From the NCBI RefSeq assembly GCF_009904055.1, contig NZ_WYDP01000014.1, positions 48,025-112,024 of the forward strand: a DNA stretch of 64,000 nucleotides. Direction: 5' to 3'. Below the pieces are notes generated by a model. It ran no database searches. It was given only the letters and a program-made list of their open reading frames with translations, and was not told the origin of the DNA. The position numbers and the translations under genes were made by a program. Source of the stretch: Rubellimicrobium sp. CFH 75288 (GTDB taxonomy: Bacteria > Pseudomonadota > Alphaproteobacteria > Rhodobacterales > Rhodobacteraceae). Below, one piece after another: positions 8,513-16,583 of this stretch (within the stretch, counting starts at the first letter, position 1; every line of letters starts with the position of its first letter).

Positions 8513-9260
8513 GACGGCGGAAGGTGGCGGTCTGGTGTTCCACCCGCTCGACCAGTTCATCGTGCGCCCCCTCTTCGGCCAGCCGGGCGACCCGGTTCAC
8601 TGGTACACGATCACCAACGCGACCCTCTGGATGGGTCTGGCGGTCCTGGCCGTGGTCCTGCTGTTCGTTCTGGGCACGTCGCGCCGGGCCGTGATCCCCG
8701 GTCGGGCGCAATCCGTCGCCGAGCTGATGCACGGCTTCGTGCACAAGATGGTCGTGGACATCACCGGCGAGGAGGGCGCGCGCCACTTCCCGTGGATCTT
8801 CACGCTCTTCCTGTTCATCTTCTTCGCCAACTTCCTGGCGCTGATCCCGATGTCCTTCTCGCCCACCTCGCATATCGCGGTCACGGCCGCGATGGCCTTC
8901 GGGGTGTTCCTCTTCGTCACGGTGCTGGGTTTCGTGCTCAACGGGCGCAAGTTCCTGTCGCTGTTCTGGATGTCGGACGCGCCGCTCTTCCTGCGCCCCA
9001 TCATCGCGGTGATCGAGGTCATCTCCTACTTCGTGCGCCCCGTGAGCCTGTCGATCCGTCTGGCCGGCAACCTGACGGCGGGCCACGCCATGATGAAGGT
9101 GTTTGCGGGCTTTGCCGCCATCGCGGTGGTGGCGCCGGTCTCCGTGGTCGCGCTGGTCGCCGTCTATGCCTTCGAGGTGCTGGTGGCCGCGATCCAGGCC
9201 TACGTCTTCACCATCCTCACCTGCGTGTACCTCAAGGACGCGCTGCATCCGGCCCACTGA
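8505..9260 (+). CDS. atpB: F0F1 ATP synthase subunit a
   Basis: This 251-residue integral membrane protein has about five to six helices and forms the proton half-channels next to the c-ring. The essential arginine lies in [15 protein letters not shown] (about residue 182), and the C-terminal helix contains [27 protein letters not shown] precedes ATG 8505. Its position after atpI and before atpE is the usual alphaproteobacterial F0 order. The F1 genes are elsewhere. Confidence 0.97.
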   Translation: MAETAEGGGLVFHPLDQFIVRPLFGQPGDPVHWYTITNATLWMGLAVLAVVLLFVLGTSRRAVIPGRAQSVAELMHGFVHKMVVDITGEEGARHFPWIFTLFLFIFFANFLALIPMSFSPTSHIAVTAAMAFGVFLFVTVLGFVLNGRKFLSLFWMSDAPLFLRPIIAVIEVISYFVRPVSLSIRLAGNLTAGHAMMKVFAGFAAIAVVAPVSVVALVAVYAFEVLVAAIQAYVFTILTCVYLKDALHPAH

Positions 9261-9316
9261 GGCCCATCCCCACAGGCGGGGCGCGGGCCCCCCGATCCTC
9301 CAAAGGAGCACGACAC

Positions 9317-9586
9317 ATGGAAGGCAACATCGCGGATATGGGCCTCTTCCTCGGCCAGGGCCTGACCGGCATGGGGCAGCTGATGGGGGCGGGTCTCGCC
9401 GCCATCGGGTCGGGCATCGCCGCCGTGGGCGTGGGCAACGTGGCCGGCAACTATCTCGGCGGCGCGCTGCGCAACCCGTCGGCCGCGGCCTCGCAGACGG
9501 CCACGCTGTTCATCGGCCTCGCCTTTGCCGAAGCGCTCGGCATCTTCGCGTTCCTGGTCGCCCTTCTGCTGATGTTTGCCGTCTGA
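9317..9586 (+). CDS. atpE: F0F1 ATP synthase subunit c, with an extended first helix
   Basis: The 89-residue hairpin protein forms the rotor ring. The loop [15 protein letters not shown] (about 49-63) and the proton-carrying glutamate in [11 protein letters not shown] (Glu72) are intact. Relatives I remember from Rhodobacter/Paracoccus are about 78 residues. Here the N-terminus MEGNIADMG is followed by two similar 11-residue units, [11 protein letters not shown] and [11 protein letters not shown] (residues 11-32), so helix 1 appears lengthened by a duplication. ATG 9317 is firmly set by AAAGGAG eight bases upstream and by the conserved MEGNIA start. A 10-bp hairpin follows the gene. Confidence 0.95.
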   Translation: MEGNIADMGLFLGQGLTGMGQLMGAGLAAIGSGIAAVGVGNVAGNYLGGALRNPSAAASQTATLFIGLAFAEALGIFAFLVALLLMFAV

Positions 9587-9601
9587 CCCGGCGGCTGCCC
9601 C

Positions 9602-9630
9602 GGCGCCGCCCCCCTTGCGCGGGCGGCGCC
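9602..9630 (+). promoter_or_regulatory. Intercistronic hairpin between atpE and the b' gene
   Basis: GGCGCCGCCC and GGGCGGCGCC form a perfect 10-bp stem with a 9-base loop, 15 bases after the atpE stop and 21 bases before the next ATG. Subunit c is needed in many more copies than b or b'. A stem here could protect the upstream mRNA or end part of the transcription. That role is inferred from position only. Confidence 0.5.
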
Positions 9631-9651
9631 TGACCATCCCAGGAGGGAGCG

Positions 9652-10329
9652 ATGGAACCGGACACCCTTCAGGATGTCCCCCCCGCCTTTGACCCCGAGG
9701 CGGTGCGTGCGGCCCAGGGGGCGCAGGCCGTCACGGACCCGGCCGCTCCGGCGGTCACGGCCGTGGACCCGACCGGGCAGGGGGGAGAGGGCACGCTGGT
9801 GCCGGGTGCCCTGACCCCGCACGAGGCCGAGGCGGCCGCGGGCATGCCGCAGCTCGACCCCTCGACCTTCGGCAACCAGATCTTCTGGCTTCTGGTGGCG
9901 CTTGTCGCCATCTGGCTGATCCTGAGCCGGATCGTCGTGCCGCGTGTCGGCGCCATCCTGGCCGCCCGCCGCGACGCGGTGGAGGGGGACCTCCGGGCGG
10001 CCGAGCGGCTGCGGGCGCAGGCGGCCGAGGCCGAAGCCGCCTACGAGAAGGCCGTGGCCGATGCCCGGGCCGAAGCGGGGCGGATCGCGGCGGAGACCCG
10101 CGCGACCATCCAGGCCGAACTGGCCGCCGCCTTGGCCGAGGCCGATCGCCGGATCGAGGCCAAGTCGGCCGAGAGCGCCGCCGCCCTGGCCGCCATCGAG
10201 GCGGATGCGCAGCGCACGGTCGATGCGGTGGCCCGCGACGTGGCGCGCGCCCTGGTCGAGGCGCTGGGCGGCCGGCCCGACGGCGCCGCGATCGATGCGG
10301 CCGTCAGCCGCCAGATGGGAGGGGTCTGA
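9652..10329 (+). CDS. atpF': F0F1 ATP synthase subunit b'
   Basis: This peripheral-stalk subunit has 225 residues. A single membrane helix (about residues 72-92, FWLLVALVAIWLILSRI) follows the motif MPQLDPSTFGNQ, which is conserved in b' subunits. The long Ala/Glu/Arg-rich coiled coil (about 95-215) reaches F1. The roughly 60-residue Pro/Ala/Val-rich segment before the motif is longer than usual for b'. A later start is possible, but ATG 9652 has AGGAGGGAGCG directly upstream. The stop TGA overlaps the ATG of the b gene by one base. Confidence 0.93.
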   Translation: MEPDTLQDVPPAFDPEAVRAAQGAQAVTDPAAPAVTAVDPTGQGGEGTLVPGALTPHEAEAAAGMPQLDPSTFGNQIFWLLVALVAIWLILSRIVVPRVGAILAARRDAVEGDLRAAERLRAQAAEAEAAYEKAVADARAEAGRIAAETRATIQAELAAALAEADRRIEAKSAESAAALAAIEADAQRTVDAVARDVARALVEALGGRPDGAAIDAAVSRQMGGV

Positions 10330-10904
10330 TGATCCGCACGACCAGCCTTGCGCTTGCTGTCGGCTTCGGGGCCGCCGCCCCCGTCTGGGCCGCGCCGGCG
10401 GGCGAGTACGGGTTCTTCTCGCTCCGCAACACCGATTTCGTGATGACGATCGCGTTCACGCTGTTCGTCGTCCTGCTGCTGTGGCTGCGGGTGCCCGGGC
10501 GGATCGGCGCGATGCTCGACAACCGGGCCGAGTCGATCCGCCGCGACCTGGCCGAAGCCCGGTCGCTGCGCGAGGAGGCCCAGGCGCTCCTGGCCTCCTT
10601 CGAGCGCCGCCAGGCCGAGATGGCCGAGCAGGCGGCCCGCATCGTCGCCGATGCCCGTGCCGAGGCCGAGCGCGCGAGCGTGGAGGCCCAGGCCGAAGCC
10701 GAGCGTGCGGTGGCCCGCCGGATCCGCCAGGCCGAGGAGCAGCTCGAGGCGGCCGAGCGCCGCGCCATCCGCGAGGTGCGCGACCGCGCCGCTGCGGTGG
10801 CCGTGGAGGCGGCGCGGGAGGTTCTCGCCGCGCAGATCGGCCCCGAACAGGGCGCACGGCTTCTCGACGAATCCATCGACACGGTGGCCGCGCGCCTTCA
10901 CTGA
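10329..10904 (+). CDS. atpF: F0F1 ATP synthase subunit b
   Basis: The 191-residue stalk subunit has an N-terminal signal-like hydrophobic stretch (MIRTTSLALAVGFGAAAPVWA, shown in part) before FFSLRNTDFVMTIAF. The membrane helix is at about 36-56, and the coiled coil is rich in Ala, Glu and Arg. The alphaproteobacterial b subunit normally follows b' in this way. Translation is coupled to b' (TGATG). It is the last F0 gene, followed by two palindromes. Confidence 0.94.
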   Translation: MIRTTSLALAVGFGAAAPVWAAPAGEYGFFSLRNTDFVMTIAFTLFVVLLLWLRVPGRIGAMLDNRAESIRRDLAEARSLREEAQALLASFERRQAEMAEQAARIVADARAEAERASVEAQAEAERAVARRIRQAEEQLEAAERRAIREVRDRAAAVAVEAAREVLAAQIGPEQGARLLDESIDTVAARLH

Positions 10905-10930
10905 GGCGCCGCCGGGACCCGGATGCAGAA

Positions 10931-10958
10931 GGGGCTGCCGGTCCGGACCGGCAGCCCC
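10931..10958 (+). terminator. Perfect 28-bp palindrome, F0 operon terminator
   Basis: The two 14-base arms (GGGGCTGCCGGTCC and its complement) are immediately adjacent, so the sequence is a perfect palindrome 26 bases after the atpF stop. As RNA it would fold into a long GC stem. It has no T-tract. Position points to transcription termination or mRNA 3'-end protection. Confidence 0.6.
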
Positions 10959-10979
10959 GCGCCCTGCCCGGAGCGGAAC

Positions 10980-11001
10980 GGGGCGCCCGGCCGGGCGCCC
11001 C
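10980..11001 (-). terminator. Perfect 22-bp palindrome, terminator for the convergent OmpA gene
   Basis: GGGGCGCCCGG and CCGGGCGCCCC abut each other 7 bases beyond the stop of the minus-strand OmpA gene. It lies 21 bases from the other palindrome, so each convergent transcript meets its own stem first. Confidence 0.55.
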
Positions 11002-11008
11002 CTCGCGC

Positions 11009-11659
11009 TCAGTTCGGCGTGATGATGATCTCCACGCGGCGGTTCTGCTGCCGGCCCTGCGGGGTCGCGTTGGAGGCAACCGGCTGGTTGAAGCCGCGGC
11101 CGATCGTGGTGATCCGCTGGGGCGCCACGCCGCCCGCGATCAGCGCGTTGGCCACCGACCGGGCCCGCTGCTCCGACAGGTTCTGGTTGTAGGCCGCCGT
11201 GCCGGTATTGTCCGTGTGCCCGATCACGTTGACCCGCGTGTTGGGATAGCGGTTGAGCGAGCCTGCGACCGTGCGCAGCGACGCCTGCTGGTTGGCGGTC
11301 AGCGTCGCCGAATCGACGGGGAACAGCAGGTCGCCCGGAACGGTGACCACGATCTGCTCGCCCGTGTTCACCACGCCGATCTGCGGGCCCAGCTCCTGGC
11401 GCAGCTCGGCCGCCTGACGGTCGAGCGCATTGCCCACCACGGCGCCCAGGGCACCGCCGGCCGCCGCGCCGATGGCCGCGTTGCGCACACGGTCGTCGCG
11501 GTCGCCGGCCAGCGCCCCGGCCACGGCCCCGAGACCGGCACCGATCACGGCGCCCTGCTGGGTGTTCTGCCCCGTCTGGCCGGGCAGCGGCTGCTGGCAG
11601 GCGGCCAGCCCGACGAGCGAGGCCGCCGCAAGCGGGAGGGTGAAGCGGGAAAGAGGCAT
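11009..11659 (-). CDS. OmpA-family outer-membrane lipoprotein
   Basis: The 216-residue protein has a lipoprotein signal (ASLVGLAACQQ, Cys about residue 21) and a glycine-zipper segment (about 36-80: GAVIGAGLGAVAGALAG and GAAAGGALGAVVG). The C-terminal OmpA peptidoglycan-binding domain (about 95-214) contains the signature IGHTDNTGTAAYNQNLSEQRA (in part) and RRVEI. It probably anchors the outer membrane to peptidoglycan. The arrangement matches YiaD-type lipoproteins. The start at ATG 11659 leaves the full signal peptide. Confidence 0.9.
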   Translation of the reverse strand: MPLSRFTLPLAAASLVGLAACQQPLPGQTGQNTQQGAVIGAGLGAVAGALAGDRDDRVRNAAIGAAAGGALGAVVGNALDRQAAELRQELGPQIGVVNTGEQIVVTVPGDLLFPVDSATLTANQQASLRTVAGSLNRYPNTRVNVIGHTDNTGTAAYNQNLSEQRARSVANALIAGGVAPQRITTIGRGFNQPVASNATPQGRQQNRRVEIIITPN

Positions 11660-11748
11660 CTGTCGTGTTCCTTGTTTGCGGGCGCAGGTCGCGCCGGACG
11701 CGCCCGTTCTGCCCGTGGCCGTGCTGATATGCGATAACGCCAACCCCG

Positions 11749-12612
11749 TCAGCAGGTTCCTGTCCGCTCCTCCGGCGGTTCCGGGTCCGCGACGTCTTCC
11801 CAGGCGAGCATCATCCGCTTGGCCGGAAGACCCCAGCGATAGCCGCCGAGCGCGCCCGTCGCCCGCAGCACCCGATGGCAGGGAATCAGCCAGGCGACCG
11901 GGTTGCGTCCCACCGCGCTCGCCACCGCGCGCACGGCGCGCGGCTCTCCGGCGGCCGCCGCCAGCGCACCGTAGGTCGTGACGCGGCCGGAGGGGATCGC
12001 CAGGAGCGCCTCCCAGACCTTGAGATGGAACGGCGTGCCGAAGGCATGGACCGGCACATCCCTGCGCTCCCGGCGGAAGGCGGCTTCGACCCAGGGCCGC
12101 AGCGCTTCGGGGCTCTCCAGCAGGCGGGCGTTCGGCCAGCGCGCCGTCAGATCCGCCCGCGCGCGCGCCTCTCCGGTCTCGGCTGCAAAGGCCAGTCCGC
12201 ACAGACCCTGCCCGGTGCCCGCCGCCACCACCGGCCCGAAGGGCGATCCGAAGGTTCCGGTCCGGATCTCGAGGCCCGCGCCGCCGGCGGCCCAGCGGCC
12301 CGGGCTCATCGCTTCCCAGGTCAGGAACAGGTCGTGCAGCCGTCCTCCGCCCGACAGGCCCACGCGATCGGCTACCTCGAGGACCGCCCGCCGTTCCGCC
12401 AGCAGCGACCGGGCCCGGGCGAGGGTGAGGGCCTGGGCCACCCTCTTGGGCGACACGCCGGCCCAGGCGGTGAAGACCCGCTGCAGATGGCTCTCGCTCA
12501 GGCCCAGCCGGTCGGCCAGCCCGGCGAGCGTGAGGCGCGGCCCTTCGCGGTCGATGATCGCGATCGCGCGGCGGACGACGGCATGGTGATAGGGTTCGCG
12601 GCTCTGGTCCAT
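11749..12612 (-). CDS. AraC/Ogt fusion: methylated-DNA--protein-cysteine methyltransferase
   Basis: The 287-residue protein joins an AraC-type DNA-binding domain (about 10-110: TLAGLADRLGLSESHLQRVF in part) to an Ogt-like alkyltransferase domain (about 120-275) with the acceptor cysteine in IPCHRVL near residue 245. This is the Ada layout without Ada's N-terminal zinc/phosphotriester domain. It should repair O6-alkylguanine and may regulate transcription. The Met at 12612 was chosen because the family starts near there; upstream residues look non-coding. nth is divergent, 122 bases away, so two base-repair genes share an intergenic region. Confidence 0.9.
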   Translation of the reverse strand: MDQSREPYHHAVVRRAIAIIDREGPRLTLAGLADRLGLSESHLQRVFTAWAGVSPKRVAQALTLARARSLLAERRAVLEVADRVGLSGGGRLHDLFLTWEAMSPGRWAAGGAGLEIRTGTFGSPFGPVVAAGTGQGLCGLAFAAETGEARARADLTARWPNARLLESPEALRPWVEAAFRRERRDVPVHAFGTPFHLKVWEALLAIPSGRVTTYGALAAAAGEPRAVRAVASAVGRNPVAWLIPCHRVLRATGALGGYRWGLPAKRMMLAWEDVADPEPPEERTGTC

Positions 12613-12734
12613 GGCACCCGCATTAAGGCCCTCGCCCGGTCGGCGCGACCCGGAACCTGCGCAAGTCGTCCAGGCCCGGCGCCACGGGTGCGGCAAGCCT
12701 TGCCAGACCGCGCGGCAGGGGGCATGACGGAGCC

Positions 12735-13382
12735 ATGCCGCGCCAGCTCGCCTTCGCCGAACAGCGCGAGGTGTTCGCGCGCCTCCGTGCTGCCAATCCC
12801 CATCCCAGGGGCGAGCTGGAGCATACCAGCGCCTTCACCCTTCTTGTGGCCGTGGTGCTGTCGGCCCAGGCCACCGATGCGTCGGTGAACAAGGCGACCC
12901 GTGCCCTCTGGCCCGTCGCCGACACGCCCGAGCGGATGCTGGCGCTCGGCGAGGAGGGGCTTGTGCCCTTCATCCGCACGATCGGGCTCTACCGGGCCAA
13001 GGCGCGCAACGTCATCGCCCTGTCCCGCCTTCTGGTGGAGCGTCACGGCGGCGAAGTGCCTTCCTCGCGCGCCGCGCTCGAGGCGCTGCCGGGCGTGGGG
13101 CGCAAGACCGCGAATGTCGTGCTGAACATGTGGTGGGGCCACCCGACCCAGCCGGTCGATACCCATGTCTTCCGTGTCGCCAACCGGACCGGAATCGCGC
13201 TCGGGGCTGACGTGATGGCGGTCGAGCGGGCGCTGGAGAACCACGTTCCCGTCGAGTTCCAGACCCTGTCCCATCACTGGCTCATCCTGCATGGCCGCTA
13301 CACCTGCCTTGCGCGGCGGCCGCGCTGTCCGGATTGCCTGATCCGCGACCTCTGCACCTGGGAGGAGAAGACCACCCCATGA
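12735..13382 (+). CDS. nth: Endonuclease III
   Basis: The 215-residue DNA glycosylase/AP lyase removes oxidised pyrimidines. The helix-hairpin-helix LPGVGRKTANVVLN (near residue 117), with its catalytic Lys in GRKTA, is followed by the catalytic Asp in VDTHVFRVANR. The C-terminal [4Fe-4S] cysteines follow the C-x6-C-x2-C-x5-C pattern in CLARRPRCPDCLIRDLC. The ATG of the next kinase overlaps the stop (ATGA), so the two genes are coupled. Confidence 0.96.
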   Translation: MPRQLAFAEQREVFARLRAANPHPRGELEHTSAFTLLVAVVLSAQATDASVNKATRALWPVADTPERMLALGEEGLVPFIRTIGLYRAKARNVIALSRLLVERHGGEVPSSRAALEALPGVGRKTANVVLNMWWGHPTQPVDTHVFRVANRTGIALGADVMAVERALENHVPVEFQTLSHHWLILHGRYTCLARRPRCPDCLIRDLCTWEEKTTP

Positions 13383-14401
13383 GCCCCTCCTATCCGGTCA
13401 TCGGCATCGGCAACGCCATCGTGGACGTGATCGCCACGGCCGACGACGCCTTTCTTGCCCGGGCCGGGATCGAGAAGGGAATCATGCAGCTCATCGATCG
13501 CGAACGGGCCGAGACCCTCGCTGCCGCCATGGACAACCCGCGGCGCGTCCCCGGAGGCTCCGTGGCCAACACGATGGCCGGTCTGGCCAATCTGGGCCTG
13601 CGCAGCGCCTTCATCGGCCGCGTCGCCGACGATGCGTCGGGCCGCTTCTATGCCGAGGCCATGGCGCGGGAGGGTTCCGACTTCGTGAACCCTCCCGTCC
13701 GGGAGGCCGAGCTGCCCACGTCGCGCTCCATGATCTTCGTCTCTCCCGACGGCGAGCGCAGCATGAACACCTATCTGGGCATCTCGGCCGAACTGGGGCC
13801 CGGCGACGTCCCGGCAGCGGTCGCCGAGCGGTCGGACCTGCTGTTCCTGGAGGGCTATCTCTACGACAAGCCGGCCGGCAAGGCGGCCTTCGAGCAGGCC
13901 GTGCGGCTGACGCGGAGAGGAGGGGGCCGGGCCGGCATCGCCCTGTCGGACCCCTTATGCGTGGACCGGCACCGCCGCGATTTCCGCCGGCTCGTGCGCG
14001 AACTCGACTTCGTGATCGGCAACCGGCGCGAGTGGGAGGCGCTCTACGAGACCGATCTCCCCGGGGCCCTGCGGCAGGCCGCACGGGATTGCGGCCTCGT
14101 GGTCTGCACGCGATCGGGCGACGACGTGATCCTGATCCGGGGCGAGGAGCAGGTCGTCGTCCCCGTCCATCGCGTGGTCCCGGTGGATGCGACCGGCGCA
14201 GGCGACCTGTTCGCGGCGGGCTTCCTGTTCGGCCTTGCGGCCGGCGCGCCGCTCGAGGCCTGCGGCCGGATGGGCTGCGTCGCCGCGGCGGAGGTCATCT
14301 CCCATCTGGGAGCACGGCCCGAGACCGATCTGCGCCGGCTCTTCGTCGAGGCCGGGCTTCTGGACGGCTCGGCCGCTCTCGCGGCAGGAGCGGCCCGGTA
14401 G
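13379..14401 (+). CDS. PfkB-family carbohydrate/adenosine kinase
   Basis: The 340-residue ribokinase-fold protein starts YPVIGIGNAIVDVIA. GGSVANTMAGLANLG (near 60) binds the sugar, and the C-terminal PfkB signature DATGAGDLFAAGFLFGLA (about 275-292) carries the catalytic Asp and anion hole. This form is often annotated as adenosine kinase or a sugar kinase in Rhodobacterales. The substrate cannot be decided. It is coupled to nth by ATGA, with GGAGGAGAAG upstream. A kinase role in the amino-sugar operon 90 bases further on is possible but not shown. Confidence 0.85.
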   Translation: MSPSYPVIGIGNAIVDVIATADDAFLARAGIEKGIMQLIDRERAETLAAAMDNPRRVPGGSVANTMAGLANLGLRSAFIGRVADDASGRFYAEAMAREGSDFVNPPVREAELPTSRSMIFVSPDGERSMNTYLGISAELGPGDVPAAVAERSDLLFLEGYLYDKPAGKAAFEQAVRLTRRGGGRAGIALSDPLCVDRHRRDFRRLVRELDFVIGNRREWEALYETDLPGALRQAARDCGLVVCTRSGDDVILIRGEEQVVVPVHRVVPVDATGAGDLFAAGFLFGLAAGAPLEACGRMGCVAAAEVISHLGARPETDLRRLFVEAGLLDGSAALAAGAAR

Positions 14402-14493
14402 GGACCAGTGGCATGACCCCTCGTCAAGCGGGGCAGGGGATGGTCTAACACCTCCCGCGCAGGACCGGGCCGCGCACCGCCCGCAGGAGACGC

Positions 14494-15513
14494 ATGACCG
14501 ACGAACGCCCTTCCGAGTCCCGACACGTCCCCGGACACCTGATGGCGGCCGAGACGGCCGAAGCGCCGGCAGCCTTCGGGCGCGCGGCCCTGTCCGAGCC
14601 GCCGCCGCTTCCCGCCACGATCCGGGCGATCCACACCGTCGCCCGCGGGTCTTCCGATGCGGCGGCGACCGTTCTGGCCTACGAGTTCATGCGCGAGACG
14701 GGCCTGCCCTGCACGTCGCTGCCCCCGTCCGTGTTTTCGCTCGGACGCGGCGTGCGGCTCGACGGGGCGCTGGTGCTCGTCCTGTCCCAGTCGGGCGCGA
14801 GCGATGACCTGGTGCGGGCCGCGCGCGGCGCGCGAGCCGGCGGGGCGACGGTCCTTGCGCTCACCAACGCCGATGCCTCGCCCGTGGAGGCCGAGGCCCA
14901 TGCGCGCCTGCCGCTGCTGGCCGGGCCCGAACGGGCCGTGCCGGCCACCAAGAGCGTCGCGGCCGCGATCGGCGCGGGGGCGGCGCTGCTGGCCGCGTTG
15001 GCCCCCGCCTACGCGCTCCGCCTGCGCGAGGCGGCCGCCGTGGTGGCGCGCTCGGGCGGGCAGCCTCTGGCCGATGCGGACGCGCTCGCCGCCACGCTCG
15101 CGGCTGCCCGCAGCGTCTATGTGGTGGGCCGCGACACCGGCCTCGGGGCCGCGCAGGAAGTGGCGCTCAAGCTCAAGGAATGCTGCGCCCTCCATGCCGA
15201 GGCCCATTCCGCCTCCGAGGTGCTTCACGGCCCGCTCCAGCTCGCGGCCGAGGGGATCACGGCGCTCGTGCTCGACACCGGCGCGCCGGGCACCGCCGAG
15301 AGCCTCGAGATCGCCGCCGGGCGGCTGGAACAGGAAGGGGCGGCCGTCCACCGCCTCGCGCCTCTGCCGGAGGAGCGGGATGCCCTGACCCCCGCCGCGG
15401 CGGCCGCGCTGCTGCTCTGCCGCCTCTATCCGGTCGTGCGCGCCGCGGCGCTGGCACGCGGCCACGATCCCGACGCGCCGCCCGCGCTGGCCAAGGTGAC
15501 CCGGACCACATGA
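14494..15513 (+). CDS. SIS-domain protein, NagB-II-type glucosamine-6-phosphate deaminase
   Basis: The 339-residue protein contains two sugar-isomerase (SIS) domains like the C-terminal half of GlmS, without the glutaminase domain. The first has ARGSSDAAATVLAYE and LSQSGASDDLV. The second has GLGAAQEVALKLKE and AEAHSASEVLHGPL. Such proteins act as aminosugar-phosphate deaminase/isomerases (NagB-II), converting GlcN-6-P to Fru-6-P plus ammonia. It opens a coupled set with the next SIS gene, gatZ and nagA. No regulator or transporter is adjacent, but GGTCTAACACC lies 41 bases upstream. Confidence 0.85.
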   Translation: MTDERPSESRHVPGHLMAAETAEAPAAFGRAALSEPPPLPATIRAIHTVARGSSDAAATVLAYEFMRETGLPCTSLPPSVFSLGRGVRLDGALVLVLSQSGASDDLVRAARGARAGGATVLALTNADASPVEAEAHARLPLLAGPERAVPATKSVAAAIGAGAALLAALAPAYALRLREAAAVVARSGGQPLADADALAATLAAARSVYVVGRDTGLGAAQEVALKLKECCALHAEAHSASEVLHGPLQLAAEGITALVLDTGAPGTAESLEIAAGRLEQEGAAVHRLAPLPEERDALTPAAAAALLLCRLYPVVRAAALARGHDPDAPPALAKVTRTT

Positions 15514-16583
15514 TCCCGCCCCTGTCGCAGACCGCCACCTGGGCCGAGATCCAGGCCCAGCCTGCCCTGTGGGAGGCGCTCGCCGCCTCGCCCGCCCTCG
15601 CCGCCGCCCACGACTGGCTCGCCGCCCGGTCTCCGGCGGAGATCTGGCTCTGCGGGGCGGGCAGTTCCGCCTATCTGGGCGAGATCGCGGCCGCCGCCTG
15701 CCCGGTCGCCGTCCAGGGCGCCCGCGTGCGGGCCCTGGCGACCACCGACCTCGTCGCGCGTCCGCGCGCCTTCCTGCCGGCCGGGGCGGTGGTGGTTCAG
15801 TTCGGCCGCTCGGGCGATTCGGCCGAATCGGTCGGGCTGATCGAGGCGCTCGACGCGCTCGCGCCCATGATGCCGCGCCTCCACGTCACCCCCAACCCCG
15901 AGGGTGCGCTCGCCCGACGGCCCGCGCCGGGGCCCCTCCACGTCCTGCTCCTGCCCGAGGGGGCGCACGACCGTGGCTTTGCCATGACGGCGAGCTTCAC
16001 GACCATGCTGCTCGCCGCGCTCGCGCTCCTGTCGCCCGAAGGCGCCCGGCCCCTCCCCGCGCTGGCCGGGCGACTGCGCGACCTCCTGCCCCTCTATGCG
16101 GCGCAGGCCGAGGGGATGCGTACGCCCGAGCGGCTGGTCTTTCTCGGCACCGGCCCCCTCGCCTTCGCCGCGCGCGAGGCCGCGCTCAAGGTCATGGAAC
16201 TGGCCGCGGGCGCGATCCCCTGCCTGTGGGATACGCCGCTAGGCTTCCGCCACGGCCCGAAGAGCGTCGTGCGCGGTGCGACGGACATCGTCCTGCTGCG
16301 CTCGCCCGATCCCCATGCGGCCCTCTACGAGGCGGACCTGGCCGCCGAGCTGCGCGAGCAGTTCCCTGACAGCCGCGTTCTGTCGGTGGGCCCGGGCGGC
16401 GAGATCGACGTTCCTCTCCCCGAGGGGGAGGGATGGGGGGCGGCGCTCCTCGTGCCCTTTGCGCAGATCCTCGCCGCCACGCTGTCCCACCGGCTGGGCC
16501 TGCCGGTGGACGACCCCTTCGCGGGGCGGGGCACGCTCAGCCGCGTGGTGCGGGGCGTGCGGCTGCACCCGGTGGCGCCGTGA
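15510..16583 (+). CDS. agaS: SIS-domain protein, AgaS-type galactosamine-6-phosphate deaminase/isomerase
   Basis: The 357-residue protein has two SIS domains. It carries GAGSSAYLGE and FGRSGDSAESVGL in the first, and AAREAALKVMELAAG plus DTPLGFRHGPKSVV in the second, all hallmarks of AgaS. AgaS converts galactosamine 6-phosphate to tagatose 6-phosphate and ammonia. ATG 15510 overlaps the previous stop. Together with the GatZ/KbaZ protein and NagA it fits breakdown of N-acetylgalactosamine as well as N-acetylglucosamine. Substrate choice is inferred from family and context. Confidence 0.85.
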   Translation: MIPPLSQTATWAEIQAQPALWEALAASPALAAAHDWLAARSPAEIWLCGAGSSAYLGEIAAAACPVAVQGARVRALATTDLVARPRAFLPAGAVVVQFGRSGDSAESVGLIEALDALAPMMPRLHVTPNPEGALARRPAPGPLHVLLLPEGAHDRGFAMTASFTTMLLAALALLSPEGARPLPALAGRLRDLLPLYAAQAEGMRTPERLVFLGTGPLAFAAREAALKVMELAAGAIPCLWDTPLGFRHGPKSVVRGATDIVLLRSPDPHAALYEADLAAELREQFPDSRVLSVGPGGEIDVPLPEGEGWGAALLVPFAQILAATLSHRLGLPVDDPFAGRGTLSRVVRGVRLHPVAP

